NCBI RefSeq assembly: GCF_964355755.1
Contig: NC_092671.1
Span: forward strand, 14,488,501-14,552,500
Reading direction: 5' to 3'
From: Antedon mediterranea
Taxonomy: Eukaryota > Echinodermata > Crinoidea > Comatulida > Antedonidae
DNA: 64,000 nt
Shown: positions 54,254 to 64,000 of the stretch, piece after piece
Numbering within the stretch: the stretch's first letter is position 1
Layout: each line of letters starts with the position of its first letter
The notes under the pieces: generated by a model
What the model was told of the DNA's origin: nothing
Databases searched by the model: none
The model's input: only the letters and a program-made list of their open reading frames with translations
Translations under genes and position numbers: made by a program

Positions 54254-57200
54254 CTGAAAAACAATGCAATCAATTCAATTGTTCAGTTCATATCTTAATG
54301 TAATTTAATAATTGTGTGGGGTCTCCAACATACATAGTCTCTTTGTATGGGTTCTCTGTTATTAATTTGTGCAGCTACACTGCTGGTTGTCTGTCTCTAA
54401 ACTACTCTCTAAACTTTGACAAAAAAATGTCATGTACCCATATATGGACATCATATCACTACCATATGTGGGCATATCACTTATTTTGGCAAATCACACT
54501 GTTTTAATCAAACTAGTTTGATAGTGATGTTACTACGTTGTGGCTACAGTACACTTAAAATATTCTGGTGGTCACGTGCGGATATTCTGTTGTACAGTAT
54601 ACTAATTATACACTCTGTCCATATGAAATTAATATTTAGTCTCTGGCATAAAGTTAAAAACAGCCATTCAACAAAAACTATGGGACGAATTTCAATGTCG
54701 GCCATAAACACCGAAAACTGGAAAAAAAGAAGATTTTATCACACCTACTCAGTATTTCATGTTTGCAAAGTCAAGGTTATTTTTTAATTAATTCTAAAAA
54801 TTACATTCTACAAAAATCTTGAAAAGTCATTTTCAAATGATTCACATTTTGTACGCCAATCAAAATGCAAAGAATGATACAATCATCGCTAATGAATTTA
54901 TGACACAAAGCCTAGTTTGTAAAGCCTTCGACATACGATATCTTTGGGTGTTAAGCCGGGAAAACAGTATTGGTATCCTTGTCAACATTCTTCAAAGACA
55001 AGGCTTGTATCCATGTCAACTATACCTATTATGAACAGTTTTTAATTGCGTTTCTTGACAGTGTCACCACTGTACATGAACCATGATACACTTTTCCTTC
55101 GTGACAATTATTAGTTAGGTATATGCGCTGTAATTTGAAGTTTCCACACAACAACTACCGCATTGTTTGGCCAACATGAATTTGAGCAGCTACAAAGTTG
55201 ATATTTAATCAACGAAACTTTCAGTTGTAGCTCTGGGATTAAATCGATATCAAAATATGACAGTTTATTGAGAAAACACAAAACAAGTTGTGTGTAACAT
55301 TGTAACTAATCTGTTACTTTAAAAGCAGAATTTAAAGCAAGATCTAATTCAAAACAAACTCAATAATTTAATGACCATGCATGATAGAACTGCCAATAAA
55401 GTGTTCATTTCATGCTACAAATTATTTAGTACACAATTTTAGTGATATACAGTATGTATCAATACGTATGTAATAATCAAGGGCATTATAATGATCAAAT
55501 ATTCTATCCTACACAATCAAGACAACTATTATATTACTATTAAACAATTTTGATTTGTTTTAAACAACCATGTCTTCTAGCCTACTGACTGTACAGTAAT
55601 GTACTGCCATAATGTACTGAGCCATACTTCCACACAGTTTTAATAAGAAAATCCAAAGTTTTCATCATCATTATTATGAGAATATTGACATCTGTCATAT
55701 ACCCTCACATAATCTATAGCAACTAGACGTCTTACTGTACAACACAAAGAATTAAGTGCTAACCTTTTGGAAGTTCTATTTTTTTAGGTCCTGTAGATAT
55801 AAGATTAGAATTGTTAATACTGTACTTCAGACACAGAAATAGATTAAACTAAGAAACCTTCTAATTTTTTTTAAAGTCATACACACACAAAAAGAATGTA
55901 TGTATTGTAAGAAGGAGTGGCAATATTATATGATATATTGTCAATATTTGGCTGCATGCCATCAGTAAAACTTCAAATATAACATTTTTCCATGTATTTT
56001 TAGTTGTAATGAAGGAACAATGACCATCCTGTTAACAGAGAGACATTTGTTTTTATATACTGTAACAACTATCGTAAATAAATTCCTTGGGCGTCATTGA
56101 AATATAACCTTTCATCACTCGCCTCATGGCATTATTTGTACCATTCCGCAATAATAATTATTTGTATATTATTTAATGGAAAAGAGTATTCACTATTTAG
56201 AACAGTGGAATTTAGATTAGGAATTTTAGTTTAGAACAAATACCTCCATGCATTCTTATAAATGTTTGCAAAATGAATGAAACATTCATTCAAAGGGGAC
56301 TAAATTATTTCAGAATTTTAATACACACCATGGTACTGAGTATTTTTTAATTCATAAATGAGAAAATGGCAGTATGACAAACAAAATCATGATAAGAGGT
56401 AATATTCACATACTTCAAAAAGAATTTTGAAATTCTTGAAATAATCGCATAACTAAAGCGTTAAGCTTCAGAATCCATGTTAATGCAAGAGGAATTACGG
56501 ACAACAAATCATAAACAAGAGAAAAAGATGAGTCAATGTATACAGTTTATATCCGCCTCTAGTAGATGGTAGGCGGTTACTCTCTTACTGATGTCTGATG
56601 TTACTATTATATAGCCACACTATTTTAACAAATTTTTTATACCAATACAACATTGAACAGTGGCTATATTCTATAAGTCTAGTTAATTATTTTGTTTGCT
56701 TCTGAATAGTAGAAAAGCTCAGATACTGAGTAAAAAAAATATTTTTAAAGAAAACGACATAAAAACTTGGCTTGGCATAGAAAAAAGCGTGTCAGTTGAT
56801 TTTCTACAACACAAAAAATGTGACCATGTGGAGTGGAGAGAGAACAGTTAGCCTGTATGAAGAGTGAACAAGAAATGATCAAAATAATTTAAACACTACA
56901 GTAGTTCTCCTTGATAAATTTGTCAACAACCCAACTCTCCTTTATCATCTATCAACAATCACCATCAGAAATGTAGAAAAGCATGTAAGCATTAATTTCA
57001 AGGACTGATTTAATTACTGAATTAAAATGAACAATTATCACAGTGATCAATTGAATTAGAATATAGAGCCAAATGTCTATGCAATGAGTTGTTAACATTA
57101 AGCTAATTGTGTCCCAGCATTTGGTGTTTCTCATTAAAGAACACTGCAATATTTATACACATTGTTAGTTAAACACGCGATATAAACCACAGCTTATAAT

Positions 57201-59737
57201 AGGTGTAATGAAACGTGATGATAGCAACACAGTGTGATGAGTAACATGGAATTACCATAAAGTATTATTTAAGACAACTTTTATTTTTCAATTCAATGTC
57301 TTTAAATTGAAAGAAAAGCAGAATGTATTTGATGAAAAGAAAAGTACAGTTCTGTATGTATGTTATTATAAAATAATGCCTGGGTTTGTTAATCAATATT
57401 AGTTAGGTCTTAATTTTGATTAATCTCTATAATTGTTGCTCTGTACACTATCAAACTAGTTTGACAAAAAAAAGTGTGATGTGCTCAAATATGGTAGTGA
57501 TATGACATCATCATGTCCATATATGGGTACATCACATTTTGTTGTCACATAAAGTTTAATACTGTAGACAGAGCTTTAGAATATCATTGTCACAGTAAAT
57601 ATCTTTTATATTCATGCTGTGGAATTTTCTATTCTTTCTTTTATTAAGTTTAAAACCTTCAAGCTTAAAGTATTTAGAGAAATTAAACTGGAAGAACAAA
57701 AAAGAAAGATGACACTGACCTTTAATATATTGCGCTGTGATCGGAGGTTAGCCATTGATTCAGCTCCTTGACCAATCAGATCACTTACACCATTAATAGA
57801 ACTCCGTAAAGATGAATGAAATTGTAAGTCATGATCTATATCAATAGCTGCACTATCCTAAATAAAGATAAATTTAAAAATTGCTGATAATGATTATAAT
57901 TAGTCAGTACATGTACAGTTTATTTTTTTGTTAATTTATACGTAGTTTTACTTTTTATGGACCAGAGACTAGTATAATGATTTAGAAAACAGTAAGTTTT
58001 TGGAGAGTTGAATATAACTGTACTACAGAAATTGAAAAAAGTTAATAGAGGATAGAGGGCGACAATCTAGAAATATGTTTGAAAAATTTCATCTGGTTGT
58101 GGAATAGGTATTAAATAAAATTTCTTTTTGAACCGGATAGGTTTCGAAACGTACTGCAAGTTGTTCAAAAAGAAATTTTTTAATCTAGAAATAGCTAAAA
58201 TGAGTACGGTAAACATGATAAAGTGTGATTAAATTTTATTAATAGAGTACTGTATATCAAAAGTAGGTAAAACTTACATTAGTTGTGTAACTGCGATTTA
58301 GCAATTCTTCTCTATCTTGTGCTTCTTGTTGCGCTCTTTCACGACGTTGTTGGAGCAACTGTAGCGCTGTATGCAGATGCGACAAATCATACTTCAGCTT
58401 GTCTACTTGTCTACAAGTTTAAAAACGACAAATATTCTGGATTGTATTTTAATATAATATATATTAAAAATTTAATATTACAAAATATATCTTTTTTCTA
58501 ATTTTTAACACAATAAAAACGTTTTATAATATAATTATATTGTTAGATGTCTTTATGAGAATGTAAATGTAAATTTACATTTTTGCATGTTGTCTTCTTG
58601 ACGGAGGTTCCTTGTTAACTAGAATATCTAGGCGTTCACAGTTACTTGTGATGCGTTCAAGACGATCCCGCACATCATTTTCTAAAGCTAAGAAATAAGA
58701 AAAGTATATCATTGTTGGTAAAGCATCGGTAAAAGTAGAAAGATTAATAAAATGATAATATTTGGTAGAAATATGGATACAGATAGTTAGTTGAATATGT
58801 ATTGATAAATTCAATATTTGGTTGAATATATGGAATGGTACGTACTGTGATAATTCTCATTCGAAGCCTTCTCTAACCTGCCAAGACTATTCTGTACATC
58901 ATGAATTATTCTGTAAGGAATGTGTTAAATATCATTATATACACAATTGTAATGATACTACTTACTAATTATTATAGTAGGTCTACTGCTTAGCTAACCT
59001 ACTGATAAATTCAATAAATAGATTATAAAACATTTTTACAATTCTAAATGATAGGCCTAGTTCCCTAGCTTTACTATAGGGAAATAAAACCATGCATAAT
59101 GCGCAATTTGAAAAATTTGTGAAATTTTAAATTGAACTAAAATACTCAATTAAAATTCGCAGACATTTCAAACAAACAAAGAGTAGGCCTATTTCTGTAT
59201 TATTTGATAAACCACAGCTCGAAATAAACTAATAATAAAATGTTTGTTTTAAATATAAACTAAAATGATTTATCTAGGCATAATTACTCCATGGTATAAT
59301 AAAAAATAATTCTTATTATTGTGCAATTTCAAATTGCGCAAGAAAATTCTTTGCGCAAATTTCGGATATCACAAACAGTACAACAATAATATTACGGTAA
59401 TAGAATACACAGTATTTATATGAACGAATTCCAAAATACTAACTAGGCCTAGGCCTACTATCTAGGTCTAGACCAAAGACTACACTATAGGCCTAAAGTA
59501 CTACTGAAAGCGGGGCCGGCCGGCCTAACTAGGCCTAGGCGGAAAGGACCAGCTAGCTAGAGAGAGTGCTTAGTTAGCTAGATGAGAGGGGAGAGGCCTA
59601 AACAGAACAATTTGAACTTCAATATTATACACCATGATAATGCTTTGAATAGTATAAGTTATACATATTTCATTGATTGAATTTCTATCAAATTCATATT
59701 AAATTTACCTGTTTGTTTGGTGATACAAGTTGTCCAT
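54092..59737 (-). CDS. GOSR2: Golgi SNAP receptor complex member 2 (membrin)
   Basis: Qb-SNARE of ER-to-Golgi and intra-Golgi vesicle fusion, tail-anchored in the cis-Golgi. Exons on the - strand: 59709-59737, 58846-58910, 58579-58687, 58278-58410, 57720-57857 and 54092-54253. Phases agree and give 211 residues (human 212). It begins MDNLYHQTN, like the family start MDxL. An N-terminal helical region with [19 protein letters not shown] and VDKLKYDL is clearly membrin. The SNARE motif spans about residues 115-185 with the zero-layer Gln at 153 (LRSQRNILK) and [11 protein letters not shown] before the membrane. A C-terminal transmembrane segment covers about 190-207. All key features are intact. 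It lies upstream of WNT9 on the same strand. Confidence 0.95.
54405..54540. mobile_element. Palindromic MITE, diverged copy in GOSR2 intron 5
   Basis: It shares TAAACTTTGACAAAAAAATG, the centre ATATCACTACCATATGTGGG and a degraded right arm with the full copies at 25910-26049 and 57438-57574. The family is therefore present at several ages. Confidence 0.6.
57438..57574. mobile_element. Palindromic MITE, full copy in GOSR2 intron 5
   Basis: The left arm GCTCTGTACACTATCAAACT then GACAAAAAAAAGTGTGATGT is mirrored by ACATCACATTTTGTTGTCAC then ACTGTAGACAGAGC. The centre is ATATGGTAGTGATATGACAT, the same as the copy at 25910. Confidence 0.8.
57720..57857 (-). CDS. GOSR2: GOSR2 exon 5, SNARE core
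   Basis: 46 codons between a TTTATTTAG acceptor and a GTCAGT donor, in phase 0 at both ends. It carries [18 protein letters not shown] and the zero-layer Gln in LRSQRN. Confidence 0.93.
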
Positions 59738-60299
59738 ATTTTATAATTTTTTAATTCCACATCATCAGATCGCAGAGCGAATAAGCTGTACTTCGTACCA
59801 ACAACAGATATTCGAGTTATCCAAAACAATTCAAACGCGTTTATGTGCAGTTTTACCGAACAACAACGTGATAGGTTCTTTGGTACACACTCTCTTTCAT
59901 CAGTAATAAAACGCGTTTATTAGGTATTCAAACGACGTCGTCATGTGAGAAAAAATATCAAGAATCGAACGTGTTTCAGGTATATAAAATATACCAAATT
60001 GGCTAGTTGAGAATTCTCAACTATTACCGCAGTACGCCTGTAACGACGAAGCCTACCGGTATAATGGGATAGGCTGATTTCCTTGTTAACTTAAGGGGTC
60101 ATTTAATTACTGAATTATGATTGGTAGTAAAGGAAATTTACTGGAATCCTATTGGATGGTAAGGTGGTAGTAGGACCATGTCCATCCCATTGCAGTAATA
60201 AAGTTGAGCCACCTGCGACCATTACAATGTCCTACCATGCTAATGTAGGAGTGGGGAAATGTTATGCTTACTACTGTTTCTTTTAATAATTTAGTACAA
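59738..60299 (-). promoter_or_regulatory. GOSR2 upstream region
   Basis: Presumed 5' UTR and promoter. About 200 bp upstream of the ATG, GACGTC (59934-59939) lies next to TCATGTGA (59941-59948): a CRE/UPR-type word beside an M-box-type E-box. Such motifs are common in promoters of secretory-pathway and lysosomal genes, but single matches prove little. No TATA box is evident. Confidence 0.35.
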
Positions 60300-62216
60300 T
60301 TAATAAGAATAAAGAATACACTTAACAATATACAACAAATAACATTAATGTACGATGTAGTTTAACACTGTTCTCAACTATAGTCATTTTGGTATACTTG
60401 AGCACATTGATAAAGAATAGGATAAACTTAACAATATACAACAAATAACATTAATGTACGATCCCGTTTAACACTGTTCTTCTCAACTATAGTCATTTTG
60501 GTATACTTGAGCACAGTGATAAAGAATAGGATAAACTTAACAATATACAACAACAATGTACGATCCCGTTTAACACTGTTCTCAACTATAGTCATTTTGG
60601 TATACTTGAGCACAGTGATAAAGAATAGGATAAACTTAACAATATACAACAAAAAACATTAATGTACGATCCAGTTTAACACTGTTCTCAACTATAGTCA
60701 TTTTGGTATACTTGAGAACAGTTATAAAGAATAGGATAAACTTAACAATATACAACAAAAAACATTAATGTACGATCCCGTTTAACACTGTTCTCAACTA
60801 TAGTCATTTTGGTATACTTGAGCACAGTGATAAAGAATAGGATAAACTTAGCAATATACAACAAAAAACATTAATGTACGATCCAGTTTAACACTGTTCT
60901 CAACTATAGTCATTTTGGTATACTTGAGAACAGTGATAAAGAATAGGATAAACTTAACAATATACAACAAAAAACATTAATGTACGATCCCGTTTAACAC
61001 TGTTCTCAACTATAGTCATTTTGGTATACTTGAGCACAGTGATAAAGAATAGGATAAACTTAATAATATACAACAAATAACATTAATGTACGATCCAGTT
61101 TACCACTGTTCTCAACTATAGTCATTTTTGTATACTTGAGCACAGTGATAAAGAATAGGATAAACTTAAAAATATACAACAAAAAACATTAATGTACGAT
61201 CCAGTTTAACACTGTTCTCAACTATAGTCATTTTGGTATACTTGAGCACAGTAATAAAGAATAGGATAAACTTAAAAATATACAACAAAAAACATTAATG
61301 TACGATCCAGTTTAACACTGTTCTCAACTATAGTTATTTTGGTATACTTGAGAACAGTGATAAAGAATAGGATAAACTTAACAATATACAACAAAAAACA
61401 TTAATGTACGATCCAGTTTAACTCTGTTCTCAACTATAGTCATTTTGGTATACTTGAGAACAGTGATAAAGAATAGGATAAACTTAACAATATACAACAA
61501 AAAACATTAATGTACGATCCAGTTTAACACTGTTCTCAACTATAGTTATTTTGGTATACTTGAGAACAGTGATAAAGAATAGGATAAACTTCACAATATA
61601 CAACAAAAAACATTAATGTACGATCCAGTTTAACTCTGTTCTCAACTATAGTCATTTTGGTATACTTGAGAACAGTGATAAAGAATAGGATAAACTTAAC
61701 AATATACAACAAAAAACGTACATTAATGTACGATCCCGTTTAACACTGTTCTCGACTATAGTCATTTTGGTATACTTGAGCACAGTGATAAAGAATAGGA
61801 TAAACTTAACAATATACAACAAAAAACATTAATGTACGATCCCGTTTAACACTGTTCTCAACTATAGTCATTTTGGTATACTTAAGCACAGTGATAAAGA
61901 ATAGGATAAACTTAATAATATACAACAAATAGCATTAATGTACGATCCAGTTTAACACTGTTCTCAACTATAGTCATTTTGGTATACTTGAGCACAGTGA
62001 TAAAGAATAGGATAAACTTAATAATATACAACAAATAACATTAATGTACGATCCAGTTTACCACTGTTCTCAACTATAGTCATTTTGGTATACTTGAGCA
62101 CAGTGATAAAGAATAGGATAAACTTAACAATATACAACAAAAAACATTAATGTACGATCCCGTTTACCACTACTGTTCTCAACTATAGTCATTTTGGTAT
62201 ACTTGAGCACAGTGAT
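60300..62216. repeat. 106-bp tandem array, about 18 copies
   Basis: Copies have a period of 106 bp (one of 109, one of 99). TAAAGAATAGGATAAACTT recurs at 60725, 60831 and 60937, for example. Most units contain CACTGTTCTCAA and, 20 bp later, TTGAGAACAGTG (a perfect 12-bp inverted repeat) or the variant TTGAGCACAGTG. Units also hold the palindrome ACATTAATGT. Copies are highly similar, and the outermost left copy is the most diverged. Translations of it are repeats, not genes. Confidence 0.95.
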
Positions 62217-62217
62217 A

Positions 62218-63470
62218 TCGTACATATGTTCATAAGTAATTGATATAAATTGACTTTTAAAAGTGGAATTAACACAAATGATTGTAGATAAATATGACGT
62301 GAATTGCACGTACATAATGTTGATGAGTAGTATATTTATATAAATCGACTTTGAAAAGTGAAATAACACTAATATTTGTAGATGAATATGACGTGGACAC
62401 GTACGTATATTGATTAGTATATTGATATAAATCGACTTTTAAAAGTCAAATTAACACTAATATTTGTAGATGAATATGACTTGGACACGATTTACATATG
62501 TTGATGAGTATATTGATATAAATCGACTTTTAAAAGTGAAATAACACTAATATTTGTAGATGAATATGACGTGGACACGTACGGTACATAATGTTGATGA
62601 GTATATTGATATAAATCGACTTTTAAAAGTGAAATAACACTATTGATTGTAGATGAATATGACGTGGACAAGTACATTTATTGATGAGTATATTGATATA
62701 AATCGACTTTTAAAAGTGAAATAACACTATTAATTGTACACTATTGATCATATATGAATATGACGTGAATTGCACGTACATATGTTGATGAGTAGGCCTA
62801 TATTGATATAATTGACTTCGAAAAGTGAAATAACACTAATATTTATAGATGAATATGACGTGGACACGTACATATGTTGATGAGTATATTGATATAAATC
62901 GACTTCTAAAAGAGGAATTAACACTATTGATTGTAGACGTGAATTGCACGTACATATGTTGATGAGTGTATTGATATAAATCGACTAAACGTTAAATAAC
63001 ACTATCTTGTACAAGTACCCTCACTTGCACTGATGAAGGGCTAGTGTTGCCCGAAAACTCTGCTAACTTTTTTGGCTGTTTTACTTTATCGTTTTGATTT
63101 AGCTTTTCGCTTCTTTTTTTGTATCTCCATTGAGACCACAGCATTGTTATTATTTCAGTATTTTGCTTTTGGATTTACTAATATTAAAAGTGAAATAACA
63201 CTAATGACTGTAGATGATATGACATTTATGTTGATGTATATAGTTTTGTATATATAATATGCACACGTACATACGTTGATAGGTATTGATATAAATAGAT
63301 TTTTAAAAGTACGGTAATAGACACTTTATTTGTAGATGAATACGACATGGACAAGTTGCAATAAATTCTATCGTTATATCGTATGTTGATGAGTATTGAT
63401 ATAAATCGACTTTTTTAAAGTGGAATAACACTAAAATGTATAGATGGATATGGCCTCAACAAGTATTGTA
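62218..63470. repeat. About 90-bp tandem array
   Basis: Roughly a dozen copies of a unit with TTGATATAAATCGAC (starts at 62422, 62513, 62606 and 62693), the perfect palindrome ACTTTTAAAAGT and an ACGTGGACACGT or ACGTGAATTGCACGT segment. Period varies from 87 to 93 bp, and the copies decay to the right. A dispersed repeat (63010-63185) interrupts it. Confidence 0.9.
63010..63185 (+). repeat. Dispersed repeat, copy 2
   Basis: Closely similar to 27665-27840: CTGATGA (63030-63036), GGGC and GCCC around the loop TAGTGTT, GAAA (63053-63056), then the shared body GGCTGTTTTACTTTAT and TTAGCTTTTCGCTT. It lies inside the 90-bp array, so it inserted there or was captured by it. Confidence 0.75.
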
Positions 63471-63872
63471 TTAAGCGGTACTGTATATTGATAGACTTCA
63501 TACCTGTAATGTCAATGAAATCTGGCAACAAGAATTGTGTTTGATCCTCCTAATAGTATTCTAATAATCTTGGTTTGTAAAGGAGGCATGAAAAATCTAA
63601 ACGCATAGCCAGGGGAGGGGTTGGAGTTTCGAACAAACTTCTCTGTGCCCGTCCTACGGTTTTTGTGAACTTTTTAGTAGCGTGCAAACGCGACTCTACA
63701 GCTCACTATGTCGATCGGTCGGTCGGTAAACACCAACTCAAATTAGAGCACGCGACTGCAGCCATGTATAGGCCTATGGCCTGTTTATACTAGAAATCAG
63801 CAGTGAAAGTATATGTAAATAATATGTGTTAATATAGAATTAGTTTTTTTTATTTAATAAATAGTATTAAAG
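63471..63872. other. Unique spacer between repeats
   Basis: No gene seen. Includes a GC-richer block with a CGATCGGTCGGTCGG run near 63712 and a TAGGCCTA near 63770. Confidence 0.5.
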
Positions 63873-64000
63873 TTGATCTTATTCTTTATCTGTGATTAAT
63901 TATACTCAAATGACTATAGTTTAAAACAGTATTTAACGGCATCTTACATTAATGTTATTTGCTGTTTATTCGAAGTTTATCCTATTCTTTATCACTGTGC
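63873..64000 (-). repeat. Inverted copy of the 106-bp unit at the window edge
   Basis: Read on the - strand from 64000, it gives GCACAGTGATAAAGAATAGG, then ATAACATTAATGTA, ACTATAGTCATTT and again ATAAAGAATAAG. This is one diverged unit of the 60300-62216 array plus the start of another, in the opposite orientation. The array may continue beyond the window. Confidence 0.85.

Noticed and set aside
60428-62369. Open frames of 74-81 codons with repeated peptide ITVLKYTKMTIV
   Set aside because: They are translations of the 106-bp tandem array and share its period; no gene-like features.

Overview
The window is a stretch of an animal nuclear genome. It is AT-rich, with short exons, long introns, and many foldback elements and tandem arrays. 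Three genes can be fully modelled, exon by exon, with splice phases that agree: USP47 on the + strand (coding 4243-24134, 26 exons, about 1307 residues), a WNT9-class Wnt ligand on the - strand (coding 33020-48540, 4 exons, 341 residues) and the Golgi SNARE GOSR2/membrin on the - strand (coding 54092-59737, 6 exons, 211 residues). The proteins point to a bilaterian. The gene content, a SINE with a tRNA-like head and an ATT tail, and the abundance of the word AGGCCTA suggest an invertebrate deuterostome, perhaps an echinoderm. That placement is inference, not something the sequence proves.

Layout: 1-4242 is flank with two terminal-inverted-repeat elements (1445-2195 and 2436-3301). 4243-24134 is USP47, whose introns hold a 25-bp minisatellite, a SINE and several foldback elements. 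24135 to about 25230 is the USP47 3' UTR. 25231-33019 is the region between the convergent USP47 and WNT9 genes, with a palindromic MITE, a dispersed repeat and an AGGCCTA-rich tract. 33020-48540 is WNT9, with an 8.4-kb second intron that carries a 70-bp tandem array close to exon 3. 48541-54091 lies between WNT9 and GOSR2. 54092-59737 is GOSR2. From about 60300 to the right edge the DNA is dominated by a 106-bp array, a roughly 90-bp array and an inverted copy of the 106-bp unit.

The genes do not form an operon and act in different compartments. USP47 is a cytoplasmic/nuclear deubiquitinase; WNT9 is a secreted, normally lipid-modified ligand; GOSR2 is a Qb-SNARE of ER-Golgi transport. The WNT9-GOSR2 adjacency recalls the neighbouring WNT9B and GOSR2 genes of human chromosome 17, so it probably reflects old microsynteny.

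The points most worth following are: the threonine in WNT9 where Wnts normally carry the acylated serine; the GOSR2-WNT9 linkage; the hairpin-bearing 106-bp array with dimeric higher-order structure and an inverted copy at the window edge; a GC-AG intron in USP47; and a dispersed repeat with a partial hammerhead-ribozyme-like core.
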